A stretch of DNA of 12,078 nucleotides from Acidiferrobacteraceae bacterium (GTDB taxonomy: Bacteria; Pseudomonadota; Gammaproteobacteria; Arenicellales; UBA868). The number at the start of each line of letters is the position of its first letter. Position 1 is the first letter of the stretch. Where the stretch lies: the NCBI GenBank assembly GCA_002731295.1, contig PCBE01000045.1, positions 32,695 through 44,772 of the forward strand, in the 5' to 3' direction. Shown here piece by piece: positions 1 through 7,463 of the stretch. The notes beneath the pieces are model-generated. The model did no database searches. It saw only the letters and a list, made by a program, of their open reading frames with translations, and was not told the origin of the DNA. A program made the translations under genes and the position numbers.

Positions 1-684
1 GACCTTATCGCACCGTCTATTCTTTCGGCTGACTTTGCAAAGCTGGGTGAAGACGTCGAAGCTGTGATCGCATCCGGCGCCGACATGGTGCATTTTGATG
101 TTATGGACAACCATTACGTTCCAAATCTGACGATAGGCCCCATGGTTTGCCAAGCCTTGCGCAGCCATGGTATCGAGGCACCCATAGATGTTCATCTGAT
201 GGTAAAGCCTGTGGATCGGATTATTCCCGATTTTGCCGATGCCGGAGCGACCTATATTTCTTTCCATCCTGAAGCCAGTGACCATGTTGATCGCACACTA
301 CAACTGATTCGAGACAACGGATGCCAGCCCGGCCTAGTGTTCAATCCCGCCACGCCGCTAGATTCTTTGCGCTATGCGATACACGACGTAGACATGATTC
401 TGCTGATGTCAGTGAATCCAGGATTCGCTGGACAGAAGTTCATCTCAACCACACTAGAGAAGCTTATACAGGTTCGGGCGATGATCGACGAATCGGGCTT
501 GGACATACGACTTGAGATCGATGGGGGTGTCAATCTGGAAAACATAGGCGCCATAGCGCAAGCGGGTGCTGACACCTTCGTCGCTGGGTCGGCTGTTTTT
601 AGTGCCGGTAATGATTCGGACCCAAACCGCTACGATTCAGTAATCGGTCAGTTACGTACTGCACTCGCCCAGGCTAGACGATGA
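1..684 (+). CDS. rpe: Ribulose-phosphate 3-epimerase, 5'-partial
   Basis: Interconverts D-ribulose 5-phosphate and D-xylulose 5-phosphate in the pentose phosphate pathway; cytosolic TIM barrel. The frame is open from base 1 and begins at the residues [12 protein letters not shown]. The E. coli enzyme starts [15 protein letters not shown], so only about three or four codons are missing. The GTG at 64 is therefore not the true start. Visible signatures are [12 protein letters not shown] (metal-binding His codon at 91, Asp at 97), the VHLMVKP segment (second metal His at 193), MSVNPGF, and DGG with the catalytic/metal Asp at 520. About 228 codons remain including the stop, close to the usual 225 residues. 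The stop TGA overlaps the ATG of the next gene (ATGA at 681-684), so the two are probably translationally coupled. The function is certain from the sequence; only the N-terminus is missing. Confidence 0.97.
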   Translation, partial: DLIAPSILSADFAKLGEDVEAVIASGADMVHFDVMDNHYVPNLTIGPMVCQALRSHGIEAPIDVHLMVKPVDRIIPDFADAGATYISFHPEASDHVDRTLQLIRDNGCQPGLVFNPATPLDSLRYAIHDVDMILLMSVNPGFAGQKFISTTLEKLIQVRAMIDESGLDIRLEIDGGVNLENIGAIAQAGADTFVAGSAVFSAGNDSDPNRYDSVIGQLRTALAQARR

Positions 685-1400
685 GTCAGGCCGGCCTTGG
701 TTCGGCTGGGCGATCCCTTTCACGCCCCCTGTCGGTACGCGCGGTACTGTTTGATCTTGACGGTACGCTGGTCGATTCCGCGCCGGATCTGACCTTTGCA
801 GCCAACAAGATGTTGAGTGCACTGGGATACCCCCCGGTGAACTGCTCGCAAGTGAAGGGCTGGGTCGGTGATGGTGTAGGCAGCTTGGTCCGGCGTGCGC
901 TAACCACGATTTTGGGAGATGTGCCAGCTGAATCCTTGATCGAGCAGAGCTATGTCCTCTTTCAGCGTTATTACGCCGAATCAGTTTATCAAGACAGTAC
1001 CCTTTATCCCGGGGTCCATGAAACGTTGCAAACGCTGAAATCTAGTGGACTTGCATTAGCCTGCGTCACCAACAAACCGAGCCGTTTTACCAAACCGATG
1101 CTGGAGAAATCCGGGTTAACAGGGTTCTTCGGCGCGGTGGTATCCGGCGACGACCTGTCACTGAAAAAACCCGATCCGGCGCCACTGGAGTTTGCCGCCG
1201 AGCAATTGGGGGTGCCGCTGACAGCCTGTGTGCTGGTTGGTGATTCGACCAACGACATTCGCGCTGCCGGCGCCGCCGGGATTCCGGTATTGTGGGCCAC
1301 CTACGGCTATGCCGGCCGGGATGACATCGAACAGGATGCAACTCATGGGGCAATAGATACGATTTTTCAGCTGTGTGAGTGCCTGCAAGTCGCCGGCTGA
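681..1400 (+). CDS. gph: Phosphoglycolate phosphatase (HAD superfamily)
   Basis: Hydrolyses 2-phosphoglycolate to glycolate, clearing the by-product of 3'-phosphoglycolate DNA-end repair. It is a 239-residue soluble HAD hydrolase, slightly shorter than the roughly 250 residues of E. coli Gph. HAD motif I is [11 protein letters not shown] with nucleophile Asp25 and Asp27. Motif II is the Thr130 in VTNKP. Motif III is a Lys at 162/163 in LKKPDP. Motif IV is [11 protein letters not shown] with Asp188 and Asp192. The helical cap lies between motifs I and II. The ATG at 681 is chosen because it overlaps the rpe stop; about 20 residues precede the HAD core, a little longer than usual. The rpe-gph-trpE order is known from pseudomonads and relatives. 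The specificity is inferred from this context and the family; other HAD phosphatases look similar. Confidence 0.92.
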   Translation: MSQAGLGSAGRSLSRPLSVRAVLFDLDGTLVDSAPDLTFAANKMLSALGYPPVNCSQVKGWVGDGVGSLVRRALTTILGDVPAESLIEQSYVLFQRYYAESVYQDSTLYPGVHETLQTLKSSGLALACVTNKPSRFTKPMLEKSGLTGFFGAVVSGDDLSLKKPDPAPLEFAAEQLGVPLTACVLVGDSTNDIRAAGAAGIPVLWATYGYAGRDDIEQDATHGAIDTIFQLCECLQVAG

Positions 1401-1574
1401 GTACAATAGACCTAGATCTCCAGGAGATCGACAATACTATTGCTGTTCACCAGTGGGACGACAGCCTTCAAACCCCAATGACCTCACTATCGAACCATTT
1501 GTCGTGTTTACTGAACTACGCTGTAGTCGACTGAGCTATACCGGAACTGTGTGCCGTTCAGGAGAAATTCTGAA
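1401..1574 (+). promoter_or_regulatory. gph-trpE intergenic region with possible weak promoter
   Basis: This 174-base gap is the largest in the window and the natural place for trp operon control. A possible sigma-70 promoter is TTGTCG at 1499-1504 (4 of 6 consensus) with a 17-base spacer to TGTAGT at 1522-1527 (4 of 6). Two short inverted repeats are present: GATCTC-CAG-GAGATC at 1415-1429, with no T-run after it, and ACTAC-GCT-GTAGT at 1515-1527, which overlaps the putative -10. I looked for a trpL-type leader peptide and found no short ORF with tandem Trp codons and no terminator/antiterminator pair. Classical ribosome-mediated attenuation therefore seems absent. The promoter call is weak and rests only on consensus matching. 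Confidence 0.3.
1560..1565 (+). promoter_or_regulatory. trpE ribosome binding site
   Basis: AGGAGA lies nine bases before the ATG at 1575. This near-ideal Shine-Dalgarno decides the trpE start: the in-frame GTG at 1551 lies upstream of it and would add eight unconserved residues. Confidence 0.75.
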
Positions 1575-3068
1575 ATGATTAGCCGTTTAGACTATGACCA
1601 GTATCGGGCTGCAGGTTTCAACCGTATCCCCATGGTGAGGATGGTGCTGGCCGATTTCGAGACGCCAGTTAGCGCGTATGTCAAACTCGCGCGGGGTGCA
1701 TACAGCTACCTGCTTGAGTCAGTACAGGGCGGCGAGAAGTGGGGCCGCTACTCGATGATCGGATTGCCGTGTGCAACCGTGATCAAGGTCGACGGTGATC
1801 AGGTTGTGATTGAAGAGGCCGGTGAAGTGATTCACAGCCAGTCGACCGATGATCCACTGAGTGCCATTCAACAGATTCAGCATCAGTTCCGTGTTCCTCA
1901 GATCGATGGCCTGCCCAGGTTTACCGGCGGTCTGGTCGGTTACTTCGGCTACGAAACAATCAATTATGTAGAAACACATCTGGGGGAGACTGCCAAACCC
2001 GATCCAGTTGGAGCGCCGGATATTCTGCTGATGGTGTCAGATGAAGTCGTCGTGTTTGATAATCTCAGTGGTCGGCTCCATGTCATCGTACACACCGATC
2101 CTGAAACAGAGGATGCATTTGAAGTCGGTAATCACCGTTTAGACGAACTGGTGAGTCAGATTCAACAACAGACGGTGTCGGCGGCTGTACCAACCACGAC
2201 GCCGGTTGCCGAGGACGATTTTGTCTCTTCCTTTGAGCAACCCGAGTTTAAAGCTGCTGTTGAAGTGGCCAAGGAATATATTCGCAGCGGCGATGTTTTT
2301 CAGACAGTGCTTTCACAGCGCCTGTCCATACCTTTTCGAGCTGAGCCACTGACCATGTACCGCGCACTGCGCACAGTCAATCCGTCGCCCTACATGTACT
2401 ATCTCGACCTAGAGGATTTCCACATCGTCGGCTCCTCTCCGGAAATTCTGGCCCGACTGGAAGACGGACAAGTTACGGTACGGCCCATTGCGGGCACCCG
2501 CCGTCGGGGACACACCGATGAAGAAGACCGGCATCTGGAGCAGGAACTGATTTCTGATCCCAAAGAGCTTGCCGAACATCTGATGCTGGTGGACCTCGGC
2601 CGGAACGATGTTGGTCGGATCGCCCAGATTGGTTCCGTCAAACTGACCGCCAAAATGGAAATTGAACGCTATTCACACGTGATGCACATTGCTTCTAATG
2701 TCGTGGGGCAACTACGGGATGACTACGATGCGATTGACGTGTTGCGTGCGACATTCCCTGCCGGAACAGTATCTGGCGCACCCAAGGTGCGCGCAATGGA
2801 GATCATCGAAGAGTTGGAGCCAGACCGTCGTGGTATTTACGCTGGCGCGCTGGGTTACATTGGTTGGAACGGGAATATGGATACAGCGATTACGATCCGT
2901 ACTGCGATCATTGCCAATGGACAGCTGTACATTCAAGCGGGCGCTGGTATCGTCGCCGACTCGATCCCCGCGCAAGAATGGAAAGAATGTATGAACAAAG
3001 GTCGAGCGGTGTTCCGCGCAGCAGCAATGGCTGCTCAAGGGCTCGATCTGGCAGTACTTGATAACTAG
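1575..3068 (+). CDS. trpE: Anthranilate synthase component I
   Basis: Converts chorismate and ammonia to anthranilate, the first committed step of tryptophan synthesis; the ammonia comes from the TrpG subunit. From the ATG at 1575 it is 497 residues, normal for stand-alone TrpE. The start follows the Shine-Dalgarno at 1560. Near the N-terminus is LLES (residues 46-49) followed by W-G-R-Y-S, the element that forms part of the tryptophan feedback site in characterised enzymes. This suggests the protein is feedback-inhibited. The C-terminal chorismate-binding domain shows PIAGTRRRG, AEHLMLVDLGRND (His335), GTVSGAPK (397-404) and AGAGIVADSIP (455-465). TrpE is favoured over aminodeoxychorismate synthase PabB because of LLES, the PIAGT signature and the adjacent trpG and trpC. 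Confidence 0.96.
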   Translation: MISRLDYDQYRAAGFNRIPMVRMVLADFETPVSAYVKLARGAYSYLLESVQGGEKWGRYSMIGLPCATVIKVDGDQVVIEEAGEVIHSQSTDDPLSAIQQIQHQFRVPQIDGLPRFTGGLVGYFGYETINYVETHLGETAKPDPVGAPDILLMVSDEVVVFDNLSGRLHVIVHTDPETEDAFEVGNHRLDELVSQIQQQTVSAAVPTTTPVAEDDFVSSFEQPEFKAAVEVAKEYIRSGDVFQTVLSQRLSIPFRAEPLTMYRALRTVNPSPYMYYLDLEDFHIVGSSPEILARLEDGQVTVRPIAGTRRRGHTDEEDRHLEQELISDPKELAEHLMLVDLGRNDVGRIAQIGSVKLTAKMEIERYSHVMHIASNVVGQLRDDYDAIDVLRATFPAGTVSGAPKVRAMEIIEELEPDRRGIYAGALGYIGWNGNMDTAITIRTAIIANGQLYIQAGAGIVADSIPAQEWKECMNKGRAVFRAAAMAAQGLDLAVLDN

Positions 3069-3097
3069 TCCGGTGTAGTAACTGACAGAGTTAGTCC

Positions 3098-3103
3098 AGG
3101 AAA
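3098..3103 (+). promoter_or_regulatory. trpG ribosome binding site
   Basis: AGGAAA lies seven bases before the trpG ATG. The 42-base trpE-trpG gap also holds a small inverted repeat (TAACT/AGTTA around GACAG, 3079-3093) with no T-run, so the two genes look co-transcribed. Confidence 0.55.
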
Positions 3104-3110
3104 TTTAGAC

Positions 3111-3677
3111 ATGTTGCTCATGATCGATAATTACGATTCGTTTACGTATAACCTGGTGCAGTATCTGGGTGAGTTAGGTCAGGAAGTCATCGTTTACCGA
3201 AACGACCAGATCAACCTCGACGAAATAGGCAAACTTGCACCCGACCATATCGTGATTTCACCGGGGCCGTGTACACCCAATGAGGCCGGCATTTCGGTAG
3301 ATCTGGTCAAGGAATTTGGTGCGCATATCTCTATACTGGGTGTTTGTCTGGGGCATCAGAGTATCGCCCAGGCCTTTGGTGGCGTCATCGTGCGAGCGAG
3401 GCGGTTGATGCACGGCAAAACCTCTATGATTCTGCACCAGGGTGAAGGATTATTCGGGGGGGTGCCGAGTCCTTTTCAGGCCACCCGATATCACTCTTTG
3501 GTGGTTCAGGAGGCTTCCTTGCCGGATTGTTTTGAAATTACGGCACGGGCCGATGATGACGAAATTATGGGTATACGGCACCAGGATTGGCCGCTCCAGG
3601 GTGTTCAGTTTCATCCCGAATCCATACTGACCCAGTATGGCCACCAGCAACTGCAGAATTTTCTTGACGGCGTTTAG
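3111..3677 (+). CDS. trpG: Anthranilate synthase component II (glutamine amidotransferase)
   Basis: Class I glutamine amidotransferase that hydrolyses glutamine and channels ammonia to TrpE. In many bacteria the same subunit also serves PabB in folate synthesis (then called PabA). The protein is 188 residues, the normal size of an unfused TrpG, so there is no TrpGD fusion. Visible signatures are [20 protein letters not shown] at the N-terminus, the oxyanion segment [12 protein letters not shown], the nucleophile Cys79 in GVCLGHQ, and His168/Glu170 in QFHPES. It follows trpE by 42 bases and ends TAG two bases before the trpC ATG. In most relatives trpD sits at that junction; here no trace of it is present. 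Confidence 0.94.
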   Translation: MLLMIDNYDSFTYNLVQYLGELGQEVIVYRNDQINLDEIGKLAPDHIVISPGPCTPNEAGISVDLVKEFGAHISILGVCLGHQSIAQAFGGVIVRARRLMHGKTSMILHQGEGLFGGVPSPFQATRYHSLVVQEASLPDCFEITARADDDEIMGIRHQDWPLQGVQFHPESILTQYGHQQLQNFLDGV

Positions 3678-3679
3678 CC

Positions 3680-4504
3680 ATGGAAAGGCCACGCGCCGAT
3701 ATTCTGGAACGCATACTTGACCGTAAACGCGAGCAGGTTACGAAGTTGCGTGGGACGACATCACGGTCAGCCCTTGATCGCCTGGTTGCATCACAGGAGC
3801 CACCGCGCGGATTTATAGATGCCTTGTTGACCCGCACCTCGCAGGGCGGTACCGCGGTGATCGCTGAGATCAAAAAAGCTTCACCCAGTCAGGGCGTGAT
3901 ACGTGCCGACTTCGATCCGACCTCAATCGCCTTGAGTTATGCCAAAGGTGGTGCTGCCTGCCTTTCAGTGTTAACGGAGCCTGATTTTTTTCAGGGTCGA
4001 GCTGAGGACCTTGTGGCTGCACGTTGCGCCAGCAGGTTACCGGTTTTACGCAAAGATTTCATGGTCGACCCTTGGCAGATCGCCGAATCCCGAGCGATCG
4101 GTGCGGACTGTATACTGTTGATCGTCGCGGCGTTGGGTCCAACGACTATGGCTGAGTTGGCAGCGGCTGCAACTGACTACGGTTTGGATATACTGATCGA
4201 AGTACATGATAGGTACGAACTCGAGTTGGCACTGGCGATCAAACCAAAAATGATCGGTGTTAACAACCGTGATCTACGTACTTTCAAGACAACGCTGACG
4301 ACAACACTCGATTTGTTACCTTCGATACCTAACGATGTTCTCGTGGTCACGGAAAGTGGAATTCAGACAGCCCAGGACGTTGCTTTGATGCGACAGAACG
4401 GTGTGAACAGCTTTCTGGTTGGAGAAGCGTTTATGCGGGCCGAAGAACCAGGCCAACGGTTGGCTGATCTGTTCGATCTCACACACAAAAGCGGATACAG
4501 TTGA
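3680..4504 (+). CDS. trpC: Indole-3-glycerol-phosphate synthase
   Basis: Closes the ring of carboxyphenylamino-deoxyribulose phosphate, with decarboxylation, to give indole-3-glycerol phosphate in tryptophan synthesis. It is a 274-residue monofunctional TrpC with no fused TrpF domain. The (beta/alpha)8 active-site residues are visible: Glu63 and Lys65 in AEIKKASPS, Lys125 in LRKDF, Glu174 in LIEVHD, Asn195 in GVNNRDL, and Glu225/Ser226 in VTESGI. The phosphate-site sequence VGEAFMRAEEPG follows. The ATG at 3680 lies two bases after the trpG stop with no strong Shine-Dalgarno, suggesting translational coupling. TrpD, which makes the precursor of this enzyme's pathway branch, is absent between trpG and trpC. 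Confidence 0.96.
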   Translation: MERPRADILERILDRKREQVTKLRGTTSRSALDRLVASQEPPRGFIDALLTRTSQGGTAVIAEIKKASPSQGVIRADFDPTSIALSYAKGGAACLSVLTEPDFFQGRAEDLVAARCASRLPVLRKDFMVDPWQIAESRAIGADCILLIVAALGPTTMAELAAAATDYGLDILIEVHDRYELELALAIKPKMIGVNNRDLRTFKTTLTTTLDLLPSIPNDVLVVTESGIQTAQDVALMRQNGVNSFLVGEAFMRAEEPGQRLADLFDLTHKSGYS

Positions 4505-4508
4505 CCAG

Positions 4509-4925
4509 ATGCACGCGACGGTGACGGTTACGGCGGACAACGCACTGTTGGGCGCATCAGAAAGCGGTCATCAAGTAACTATGGACATAGCACCTGATCT
4601 GGGGGGTCAGAATCAGGGCCCGCGGCCTATGGAAATGTTGCTGCTGGGGATGGGTGGCTGCACGCTCATCGATGTGATGTTCATCCTGCGTAAATCGCGT
4701 CAGGCATTCAGTGATATGCGAGTGGAACTGGAGGCGCAACGGGCTGAAGAAATACCGCGAGTATTCACCCGGATTCACGCCCATTTTATCGTCAGTGGTA
4801 ACGACCTCGATCCTAAAAGAGTCGCTAGGGCGATTGACCTTTCCGCTGAAAAATACTGTTCAGCATCCAGGATGCTGGGTGCGGTTGCAGAGATTACGCA
4901 CGATTACGAAATCGTGTCAGACTAA
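4509..4925 (+). CDS. OsmC/Ohr-family protein
   Basis: This 138-residue protein belongs to the OsmC/Ohr superfamily, whose characterised members reduce organic peroxides using two cysteines. Both are present: Cys51 in GMGGCTLIDV, at the start of the central helix, and Cys117 in EKYCSAS. The segment GPRPMEMLLLGMGGC (37-51) is the family signature. The subgroup is the uncharacterised one often found beside crp/vfr and trpC in gammaproteobacteria (as in Pseudomonas), not classical Ohr or stress-induced OsmC. The peroxidase role is therefore an inference. The ATG at 4509 is chosen four bases after the trpC stop. In-frame codons continue upstream to 4419 but overlap trpC and lack family similarity. 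No crp-like gene is next to it here. Confidence 0.88.
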   Translation: MHATVTVTADNALLGASESGHQVTMDIAPDLGGQNQGPRPMEMLLLGMGGCTLIDVMFILRKSRQAFSDMRVELEAQRAEEIPRVFTRIHAHFIVSGNDLDPKRVARAIDLSAEKYCSASRMLGAVAEITHDYEIVSD

Positions 4926-4972
4926 GGCCCTGATGCCTCATGTCTCGGCACTGACCACCGGAATTCTGGCGC

Positions 4973-6025
4973 ATGGAACTTATTACAAACTGGTTCAAGC
5001 AACATTTTTCAAACCCTCAGGTTGTATATTTGGGGTTGTTCCTTCTGGTGTTATTCGCAGTGCTGATTGTGATGGGTCAGATGATTGGTCCCATACTCGT
5101 CGGAATCGTGATCGCTTATCTGTTGGAAGGGTTGGTCAGTAAATTAGAGCGTATGAGGGTACCCCGATTTGTCGCAGTCTTGATCGTATTTATCTTATTT
5201 CTATTGTTTGTCGTCGTGATACTTTTTGGATTGTTGCCGTTGGTGTCGCAACAGGCCACCCAGTTTGTACAGCAGATTCCAACTATGTTGGGGAAAGGGC
5301 ACGCAGCGATGCTGAAACTACCGGATTTGTATCCAGAAATCATTTCTCAAACCCAGATCGACGAGATCATGACAGCCATGCGTTTAGAGTTGACATCTTG
5401 GGGTCAGGCAATAGTTTCAATATCTATGTCATCAGTGGTTGGACTGATTACGGTGCTGATTTATCTTGTGTTGCTGCCATTACTGGTATTTTTTTTCCTC
5501 AAAGACAAACAGTCGATGATGCAGTGGTTAAGTCGCTTCGTGCCCAAAGAACACCAGTTGGTAGCAAAGGTCTGGATCGAAGTCGATCGACAGATAGGCA
5601 ACTATGTCCGCGGCAAGTTCTGGGAAATCTTGATCGTCTGGGTTGCTTGTCAGATCACTTTTTCGTTCCTGGGTCTCGAATACGCGACCTTGCTGGCCAT
5701 GCTTGTCGCATTGTCTGTCCTAATTCCATATATCGGTGCTGCAGTGGTCACAATTCCTGTGGTATTGGTGGCATGGTTCCAGTGGGGTTGGGGTAGCGAA
5801 TTCGGTTATTTGTTAGCTGCATATGTTGTTATCCAACTATTAGATGGTAATTTGGTGGTCCCCATTTTGTTTTCAGAAGTCAATAACCTGCATCCCGTTG
5901 CGATCATCTCGGCTGTTTTGATCTTTGGGAGCCTGTGGGGCCTGATCGGCGTATTTTTCGCGATACCTCTTGCTACATTGGTTCATGCAGTAATCAATGC
6001 TTGGCCAAGAAATACCACGGCTTAG
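4973..6025 (+). CDS. AI-2E family transporter (PerM-like membrane protein)
   Basis: This 350-residue polytopic inner-membrane protein belongs to the AI-2E transporter/PerM family (UPF0118), matching E. coli PerM in length (about 353). Hydrophobic segments lie near residues 16-34, 37-52, 63-90, 148-176, 215-236, 240-270, 278-298 and 305-342. A soluble stretch (about 95-145) sits between the third and fourth, as is usual. The C-terminal half has the characteristic LLDGNLVVPILFSEVNNLHP and GLIGVFFAIPLATLV segments. Members have been linked to autoinducer-2 export (TqsA) or Na+/H+ antiport, but the substrate cannot be read from sequence. The ATG at 4973 has a weak GGAA nine bases upstream. Its lower GC relative to neighbours is explained by Phe, Leu, Ile and Val codons, so I do not read it as transfer. 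Confidence 0.88.
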   Translation: MELITNWFKQHFSNPQVVYLGLFLLVLFAVLIVMGQMIGPILVGIVIAYLLEGLVSKLERMRVPRFVAVLIVFILFLLFVVVILFGLLPLVSQQATQFVQQIPTMLGKGHAAMLKLPDLYPEIISQTQIDEIMTAMRLELTSWGQAIVSISMSSVVGLITVLIYLVLLPLLVFFFLKDKQSMMQWLSRFVPKEHQLVAKVWIEVDRQIGNYVRGKFWEILIVWVACQITFSFLGLEYATLLAMLVALSVLIPYIGAAVVTIPVVLVAWFQWGWGSEFGYLLAAYVVIQLLDGNLVVPILFSEVNNLHPVAIISAVLIFGSLWGLIGVFFAIPLATLVHAVINAWPRNTTA

Positions 6026-6106
6026 GATTTAAGTCAGCATATTCAGTGTGACTGCATAGCCATATCTTCTGTCGCCTGCCGTAAAATGTTGTTCGAGTGG
6101 GACTGC

Positions 6107-6134
6107 TTGACGCATAACGGCAACACGGTATCAT
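6107..6134 (+). promoter_or_regulatory. Sigma-70-type promoter for the cfa-DUF2007 unit
   Basis: TTGACG (6107-6112, 5 of 6 consensus) is separated by 16 bases from TATCAT (6129-6134, 5 of 6). This is the best promoter match in the intergenic DNA of the window. It sits in the 147-base gap between the PerM-like gene and the methyltransferase gene. Transcription would begin near 6141, leaving a 5' leader of about 30 bases. Upstream, AGTCA (6031-6035) and TGACT (about 6047-6051) form a loose inverted repeat with no T-run. I see no clear terminator for the upstream gene. Confidence 0.5.
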
Positions 6135-6172
6135 CGACAGTCATTCAGCAATAAAGCAAGGCATGTTTACCG

Positions 6173-7444
6173 TTGGATAGCAGAGATTCAACAGTTAGCA
6201 GCGGAACCGCGGCGGGTGAGCGCTTCAGGACCGGGGACTCAACCGGCAACGGTTCCTCGCGTGCGTATGAACGTTGGGGTCTTCGCCAGTTGCTTCAGCA
6301 GATGGGCGATCCTCAGGTATCAATGCGATTGTGGGACGGTTTTAGCATTACACCTCGTCAGGGAAAATCGCTGGCGACAATCAAGATTCACAGTCGTCGG
6401 GCCCTGGCACAATTAGCCCTGAAAGGTGACGTTGCGTTTGGCGATGAGTTTGCAGCCGGCAATATCGAGATCGATGGCGATCTGGTTGAGCTGCTGGTTG
6501 AACTGTATAGCAGTCGGGCACAACAGCGGTCGTTTCTTACGCGAGGGGTTGAACTTCTTTTCCGCAATAGATCACGCAGGAACACACTGCAGGGCTCACG
6601 TGACCACATCCATCATCATTACGACATCGGTAATGCATTCTATAAGTTGTGGTTGGACCATGAGATGCAGTACACCTGCGCCTATTTTCCGGAGCCGGAT
6701 ATGACTCTGGAAGCGGCCCAACAAGCCAAAATGGATCACGTCTGTCGGAAATTGCAGCTTAAATCGGGTGACCGGGTGGCAGAGGCGGGTTGTGGCTGGG
6801 GATCACTCGCCCGACACATGGCACTCCATTACGGTGCCAAGGTGACCGCCTGGAACATTTCTCATGAGCAAATCAGGTATGCCACTGAGCGGGCAAAAGC
6901 AGAAGGATATGATGACAGGGTTCGCTATGTGGAGGATGACTACAGGAACATCAATGGTGAATATGACGTATTCGTATCGGTGGGTATGCTGGAACACGTC
7001 GGCGAACAGAACTATTCAGCTCTGGGTTCGGTCGTCGATACGTGCCTTGCCGCAGACGGTCGGGCATTGATTCACACGATTGGTCGAAACCAACCGAAGC
7101 TAATGAATGCGTGGATTGAAAAAAGAATATTCCCCGGGGCCTACCCGCCGACCCTACGAGAAATGATGGACATTCTCGAGCCAAACAATTTTTCAGTACT
7201 TGATACTGAAAATCTCAGGTTGCACTATGCCCGTACACTGGAACACTGGTTGTTGCGTTATGATGATGCCAGCGATGAAGTCGTCGAAATGTTTGATCCG
7301 GCATTTGCTCGAGCCTGGCGACTTTATCTGTGTGGATCGATTGCCGCCTTTCTCTACGGTTCGTTACAACTCTTCCAAGTTCTGTTTGCTCGCGGACGGG
7401 ACAACACTATCCCCTGGTCAAGACAGCACCAGTATCTTCCCTGA
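6173..7444 (+). CDS. cfa: Cyclopropane-fatty-acyl-phospholipid synthase family methyltransferase
   Basis: Transfers a methylene from S-adenosylmethionine to the double bond of unsaturated phospholipid acyl chains, acting at the inner membrane. It is 423 residues, against about 382 in E. coli Cfa. A Ser/Gly-rich stretch of about 30 residues precedes the N-terminal lipid-binding domain (RLWDG to about 125). The SAM site is AEAGCGWGSLARH (203-215). Residues matching the E. coli bicarbonate site are all present: Cys169 (YTCAYF), Glu274 (MLEHVG), His301 and Ile303 (IHTIG), Tyr352. The position of E. coli Cys354 appears to be Ser389, with a Cys two residues earlier. The start is TTG 6173, with AAGG ending 11 bases upstream. 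No ATG occurs in frame until residue 45, inside the conserved region. The enzyme could instead catalyse a related SAM-dependent lipid methylation. Confidence 0.9.
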   Translation: MDSRDSTVSSGTAAGERFRTGDSTGNGSSRAYERWGLRQLLQQMGDPQVSMRLWDGFSITPRQGKSLATIKIHSRRALAQLALKGDVAFGDEFAAGNIEIDGDLVELLVELYSSRAQQRSFLTRGVELLFRNRSRRNTLQGSRDHIHHHYDIGNAFYKLWLDHEMQYTCAYFPEPDMTLEAAQQAKMDHVCRKLQLKSGDRVAEAGCGWGSLARHMALHYGAKVTAWNISHEQIRYATERAKAEGYDDRVRYVEDDYRNINGEYDVFVSVGMLEHVGEQNYSALGSVVDTCLAADGRALIHTIGRNQPKLMNAWIEKRIFPGAYPPTLREMMDILEPNNFSVLDTENLRLHYARTLEHWLLRYDDASDEVVEMFDPAFARAWRLYLCGSIAAFLYGSLQLFQVLFARGRDNTIPWSRQHQYLP

Positions 7445-7463
7445 GCTACAGTGACAACAAACG

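Noticed and set aside
1415..1429. GATCTC-CAG-GAGATC hairpin after gph as a rho-independent terminator
   Set aside because: The stem is only six pairs, moderately GC-rich, and is followed by ACAATACTATTG, not a T-run on either strand.
1087..1434. 115-codon open frame on the - strand across gph
   Set aside because: The translation is dominated by Arg, Pro and Ser, as expected from the antisense of a GC-rich gene, and it overlaps the conserved HAD motifs.
1551..1574. Upstream GTG start for trpE adding eight residues
   Set aside because: It would place the strong Shine-Dalgarno AGGAGA (1560-1565) inside the gene; the ATG at 1575 is correctly spaced from it.
4419..4508. Longer N-terminus for the OsmC-like protein
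   Set aside because: These 30 codons lie wholly within the trpC coding region, show no OsmC similarity, and the ATG at 4509 gives the normal family length.
4973..6025. Lower GC in the PerM-like gene as a sign of horizontal transfer
   Set aside because: The bias is accounted for by Phe, Leu, Ile and Val codons of a polytopic membrane protein, and no mobile-element remnants or flanking repeats are seen.
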